The notes beneath the pieces are model-generated. The model made no database searches, was not told where the DNA came from, and saw only the letters and a program-made list of their open reading frames with translations. From assembly GCA_041655595.1 (NCBI GenBank), contig JBBAFB010000095.1, positions 1-8,478 of the forward strand: a stretch of DNA of 8,478 nt, in the 5' to 3' direction. This document shows positions 6,338 through 8,478 of this stretch, piece by piece; the first letter of the stretch is position 1, and every line of letters starts with the position of its first letter. Made by a program: the position numbers and the translations under genes. The stretch is from JBBAFB01 sp041655595 (GTDB lineage: Bacteria; Bacillota; DULZ01).

Positions 6338-6995
6338 TCACACCCCCTTTAACGATACAATCAACAAACAAGCCGGGTAAATGAACCTGCTCCTGATCAA
6401 TCTCCCCGACTTTCACATACTTCTCCGCCTCCACAACTACATATTCGGCCGCAGTTGCCATAATTAGATTGAAGTTGCGGGCGGCCCCCCGAAAAACCAG
6501 GTTGCCCAGCTCATCGGCCTTATATGCTTTAATCAGTGCCACATCTGCCTTGAGTGCAGTCTCCAACAGGTAAGTGATTCCATTGACTTCGACTTTTTTC
6601 TTACCATTCTCGACAATCGTGCCAATACCGGTCGGTGTCAAAAAACCACCCAAACCTGCCCCCCCGGAGCGTATCCGCTCAGCCAAGGTTCCTTGCGGCG
6701 TTAACTCAACAACAATTTCGCCGGTGTTAAGCTTTCGCCCCGTTTCCGGATTGGTACCAATATGCGAAACAATCAAACGGGAAACCTTCCCTCGCTTGAT
6801 GAGCTTTCCAACTCCCACACCTTCAAAATCGCTGTCATTGCTGATAACGGTCAGGTTTTCCACAGACATGTCACTCAGTGCATCTAAAATAAATTTAGGT
6901 GCACCGCAACCCATAAAACCGCCTATCATTACCACACTGCCGTTCTGAATGGGCATAATTGCTTCATCCATTGTTTTCAACTTGTCCTTACTCAT
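6324..6995 (-). CDS. atoD: Acetoacetate/acyl CoA-transferase, subunit A
   Basis: This is the alpha subunit (223 residues) of a family I CoA-transferase, AtoD / CtfA / ScoA type. It has the CoA-binding IGGFMGCGAPKFILDAL at 24-40, NDSDFEGVGVGKLI at 53-66, and the hallmark GGAGLGGFLTPTGIGT at 111-126. It works as a heteromer with the overlapping downstream subunit. As the first gene after the sigma-54 promoter it opens the operon; its ATG follows GAAGGTGGG by about six bases. In the proposed pathway it turns the free acetoacetate released by the BKACE enzyme into acetoacetyl-CoA for thiolysis, and could also recycle acetate and acetyl-CoA. Family and subunit identity are firm; preference for acetoacetate over butyrate or other acids is inferred from the neighbours. 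Confidence 0.92.
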   Translation of the reverse strand: MSKDKLKTMDEAIMPIQNGSVVMIGGFMGCGAPKFILDALSDMSVENLTVISNDSDFEGVGVGKLIKRGKVSRLIVSHIGTNPETGRKLNTGEIVVELTPQGTLAERIRSGGAGLGGFLTPTGIGTIVENGKKKVEVNGITYLLETALKADVALIKAYKADELGNLVFRGAARNFNLIMATAAEYVVVEAEKYVKVGEIDQEQVHLPGLFVDCIVKGGVNGVC

Positions 6996-7059
6996 TGCAG
7001 ACCCACCTTCTCTCTTTTAATTAATTCACCTTAACCTCTTCTCGACACCTTATATCTAT

Positions 7060-7076
7060 AGCAAGAACTGTGCCAA
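7060..7076 (-). promoter_or_regulatory. Sigma-54 (RpoN) -24/-12 promoter of the operon
   Basis: The minus strand reads TTGGCACAGTTCTTGCT, matching the RpoN consensus TGGCAC-N5-TTGCW at every conserved position, with GG and GC separated by exactly ten bases. Transcription should begin near 7049, giving a leader of about 54 bases before the CoA-transferase subunit A gene. The sigma-54 activator encoded just upstream is the natural partner. Confidence 0.92.
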
Positions 7077-7126
7077 CAATAAAAACCGTGCAATCACTAG
7101 GTTCGCCGTCAGCAACAAGCCTTAGC

Positions 7127-7144
7127 TGATACAGATTTGTATCA
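7127..7144 (-). promoter_or_regulatory. Palindromic activator site, promoter-proximal
   Basis: The minus strand reads TGATACAAATCTGTATCA, an inverted repeat with matching 7-base arms. It nearly repeats the palindrome at 7218-7235. Its centre lies about 86 bases before the predicted start of transcription, a usual place for an enhancer site of a sigma-54 activator. Binding by the adjacent regulator is inferred. Confidence 0.75.
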
Positions 7145-7154
7145 AATGAAGGGT

Positions 7155-7194
7155 AAAAAAAAAGGACAGCCCCTTAAACAAAGGACTTCCCTTT
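7155..7194 (-). terminator. Rho-independent terminator of the regulator gene
   Basis: On the minus strand an 8-bp inner stem with two or three G-T pairs (arms near 7187-7180 and 7175-7168, GTTT loop) is extended by AAAGG/CCTTT after a small internal mismatch. A run of nine T follows (7163-7155). It stands about 45 bases after the regulator stop codon and should separate regulator transcription from the sigma-54 operon. The plus strand lacks a comparable T-run after the stem. Confidence 0.8.
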
Positions 7195-7212
7195 TGATAC
7201 ATAAACAAATCG
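7195..7212 (-). promoter_or_regulatory. Degenerate third copy of the palindromic site
   Basis: One arm (TGTATCA on the minus strand) matches the two good palindromes, while the other arm (CGATTTG) keeps only part of the pattern. Its centre is 23 bases from that of the distal palindrome, close to two helical turns, so it could be a weak cooperative site. It directly abuts the terminator stem, and chance similarity is possible. Confidence 0.4.
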
Positions 7213-7217
7213 CCATC

Positions 7218-7235
7218 TGATACAATTTTGTATCA
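7218..7235 (-). promoter_or_regulatory. Palindromic activator site, distal
   Basis: TGATACAAAATTGTATCA is a perfect inverted repeat with 8-base arms around a central AA. It begins five bases after the stop codon of the sigma-54 regulator and is centred about 177 bases before the predicted operon start. With 7127-7144 it gives the consensus TGATACAA-N2-(T/C)TGTATCA, presumably recognised by the Fis-type HTH of the neighbouring activator. Confidence 0.78.
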
Positions 7236-7239
7236 TCGG

Positions 7240-8478
7240 TTAGCTAAGGCCTAACTCCTTCAGCTTTCTCACCACAGTCGGTTGGCTTACACCTAAGGCT
7301 TTGGCCGCCTTGCGCGTACTGCCATGTTTCTTAATCGCATTTTCCAAAACCTGCCTCTCCACCATCTCTACCGCTTCCCTCAGCTTAAAATCGTTTAGCT
7401 GAAAGCATTCGCAAATAACGCTTCTGCTGTCTATTATTTTCTTTATATTATTCGTGCCGATGATCGGTTCTTTGATGATGACCACCAGCTGCTCAATAAT
7501 GTTTTCCAACTCGCGAACATTGCCGGGCCAATGATGTTGTTGCATCAATTCAACCGCCGACAAATCTATTCCTTTGTTTTGGTTATATTTTTCATTATAC
7601 TTTTTCAAAAAATGATTGATAAACAGGGGAATATCGTCCTGCCTAGACCTAAGAGGCGGAATAACTACCGGAATAACATTTAACCGGTAGTACAAATCCT
7701 GACGAAACTTACCCTCAGCCACCTGTTGTTCTAAATTTTGATTGGTAGCGGCAAGCACGCGCACATCCAGCTTGATTGTCTCCGCACCACCGATACGACG
7801 GATTTCTTTTTCTTGCAGAACTCGCAGGAGTTTCGACTGCAAATTGACCGGCATTTCTCCAATCTCATCAAGGAGGATAGTACCTGAGTTGGCAATTTCA
7901 AACAGGCCCAGCTTTTCTTTATTTGAGGCTCCCGTGAAAGCACCCCGCTCATACCCGAACAACTCGGACTCCAGCAAGGTTTCCGGGATAGCCGCACAAT
8001 TTACCTTGATGTAGGGGGCATCCTTGCGGGGACTATTTTTGTGAATTTCTCTCGCCACCACTTCCTTCCCGACTCCGGTTTCTCCTGTAATCAGGACGGT
8101 GACATCTACCTGTGCTAATTGGATAATTAGCTCCCTAAGCTTCTGCATGCTGCTGCTATGACCGATAAGCTCACTTTTTTGTATCTCTTTTAAACGAAAA
8201 TATTGCAGCTCATCAATGTATTTTTGCGTAATTTTCTCTGATTGTTCCAGTTGCTCTTTTAAGCGGTTCAACTCTGTCACGTCCCGTAAAACAATCAAAG
8301 CCTGCACTACATTTCCTGCTTCATCAAAAATGGGGTTACCCGTAATTACAATCTTTTGGTTGTTGAGGGTATGGACCGCTGATATTTTTTCTTTCTTTTC
8401 CAGCACAACACGCCCAATAGGCTTTTTAACCAGTTGTTGTTGGCTCATATATTCGATAGGCTGACCAATGATTTCTTC
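7240..8478 (-). CDS. PAS-domain sigma-54-dependent transcriptional activator (partial, 5' end missing)
   Basis: The frame is open to the window edge, and the Met at 8448 is internal, so only the last 412 residues are seen. Residues 1-70 are the second half of a PAS domain (KIVITGNPIFDEAGNVVQAL, then VLRDVTEL), followed by a coiled linker to about 100. The AAA+ domain has Walker A GETGVGKE (132-139), the sigma-54-contact loop GAFTGA (179-184), Walker B ILLDEIGEMP (201-210), ATN of sensor I (244-246), the arginine-finger region YYRLNV (263-268) and WPGNVRELENI (317-327). A Fis-type HTH ends the protein (STRKAAKALGVSQPTVVRKL, 387-406). All ATPase and sigma-54 contact motifs are intact, so it should be a working enhancer-binding protein, with the PAS domain a likely sensor of an aromatic or of redox state. 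It ends next to a palindromic site and its own terminator, and most likely activates the downstream operon. Confidence 0.93.
   Translation of the reverse strand, partial: EEIIGQPIEYMSQQQLVKKPIGRVVLEKKEKISAVHTLNNQKIVITGNPIFDEAGNVVQALIVLRDVTELNRLKEQLEQSEKITQKYIDELQYFRLKEIQKSELIGHSSSMQKLRELIIQLAQVDVTVLITGETGVGKEVVAREIHKNSPRKDAPYIKVNCAAIPETLLESELFGYERGAFTGASNKEKLGLFEIANSGTILLDEIGEMPVNLQSKLLRVLQEKEIRRIGGAETIKLDVRVLAATNQNLEQQVAEGKFRQDLYYRLNVIPVVIPPLRSRQDDIPLFINHFLKKYNEKYNQNKGIDLSAVELMQQHHWPGNVRELENIIEQLVVIIKEPIIGTNNIKKIIDSRSVICECFQLNDFKLREAVEMVERQVLENAIKKHGSTRKAAKALGVSQPTVVRKLKELGLS

Noticed and set aside
5894..6352. A 152-codon plus-strand open frame
   Set aside because: It is antisense to CoA-transferase subunit B; the product is histidine-rich without domain pattern, as expected of a reverse-frame shadow.
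7240..8448. Treating the Met at 8448 as the true start of the sigma-54 regulator
   Set aside because: The frame stays open to the window edge, and the Met falls in the middle of a PAS domain, so the gene is simply cut by the window.

Overview
All supportable genes lie on the minus strand, so the window reads from right to left. Strong AGGAGG-type ribosome sites, a sigma-54 enhancer-binding regulator and the homologies suggest a strictly anaerobic Firmicute of the Clostridia, perhaps Peptococcaceae-like. The genus is an inference.

Right end (8478 to 7240): the C-terminal part of a PAS / AAA+ / Fis-HTH sigma-54 activator, whose 5' end lies outside the window. Next comes a dense 244-bp control region (7239 to 6996). 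It holds a palindromic site directly after the regulator stop, a weaker copy, a rho-independent terminator for the regulator, a second good palindrome, and a near-perfect -24/-12 sigma-54 promoter about 65 bp before the first structural gene.

From 6995 leftward runs what looks like one operon: CoA-transferase subunits A and B, a small cupin, a short-chain dehydrogenase, a 3-hydroxyacyl-CoA-dehydrogenase-family protein, a cyclase-family metal hydrolase, a BKACE-family (DUF849) C-C cleavage enzyme, and the first 494 codons of a molybdopterin enzyme closely resembling pyrogallol-phloroglucinol transhydroxylase large subunit. The last runs off the left end.

Together these families match every step of anaerobic trihydroxybenzene (gallate, tannin or flavonoid-derived) degradation. 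The transhydroxylase would make phloroglucinol. The SDR (phloroglucinol reductase) would give dihydrophloroglucinol, and the cyclase-family protein would open the ring to 3-hydroxy-5-oxohexanoate. The HAD-family enzyme would oxidise this to triacetate. The BKACE protein would cleave triacetate with acetyl-CoA to acetoacetyl-CoA plus acetoacetate, and the CoA-transferase would activate the acetoacetate. The thiolase needed to finish is not in the window. The core pathway (reductase, cyclohydrolase, dehydrogenase, triacetate lyase) is, as I recall, described in Clostridium scatologenes. The parts that look less described are an SCP2-like domain fused in front of the transhydroxylase, two substitutions at its substrate pocket, a cupin that has lost all its metal ligands, and the sigma-54/palindrome control region.

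The other intergenic gaps (1483-1574, 2406-2512, 3452-3485, 5598-5668) hold ribosome sites and little else that I can support. No RNA genes, mobile elements, CRISPR arrays or plus-strand genes were seen.
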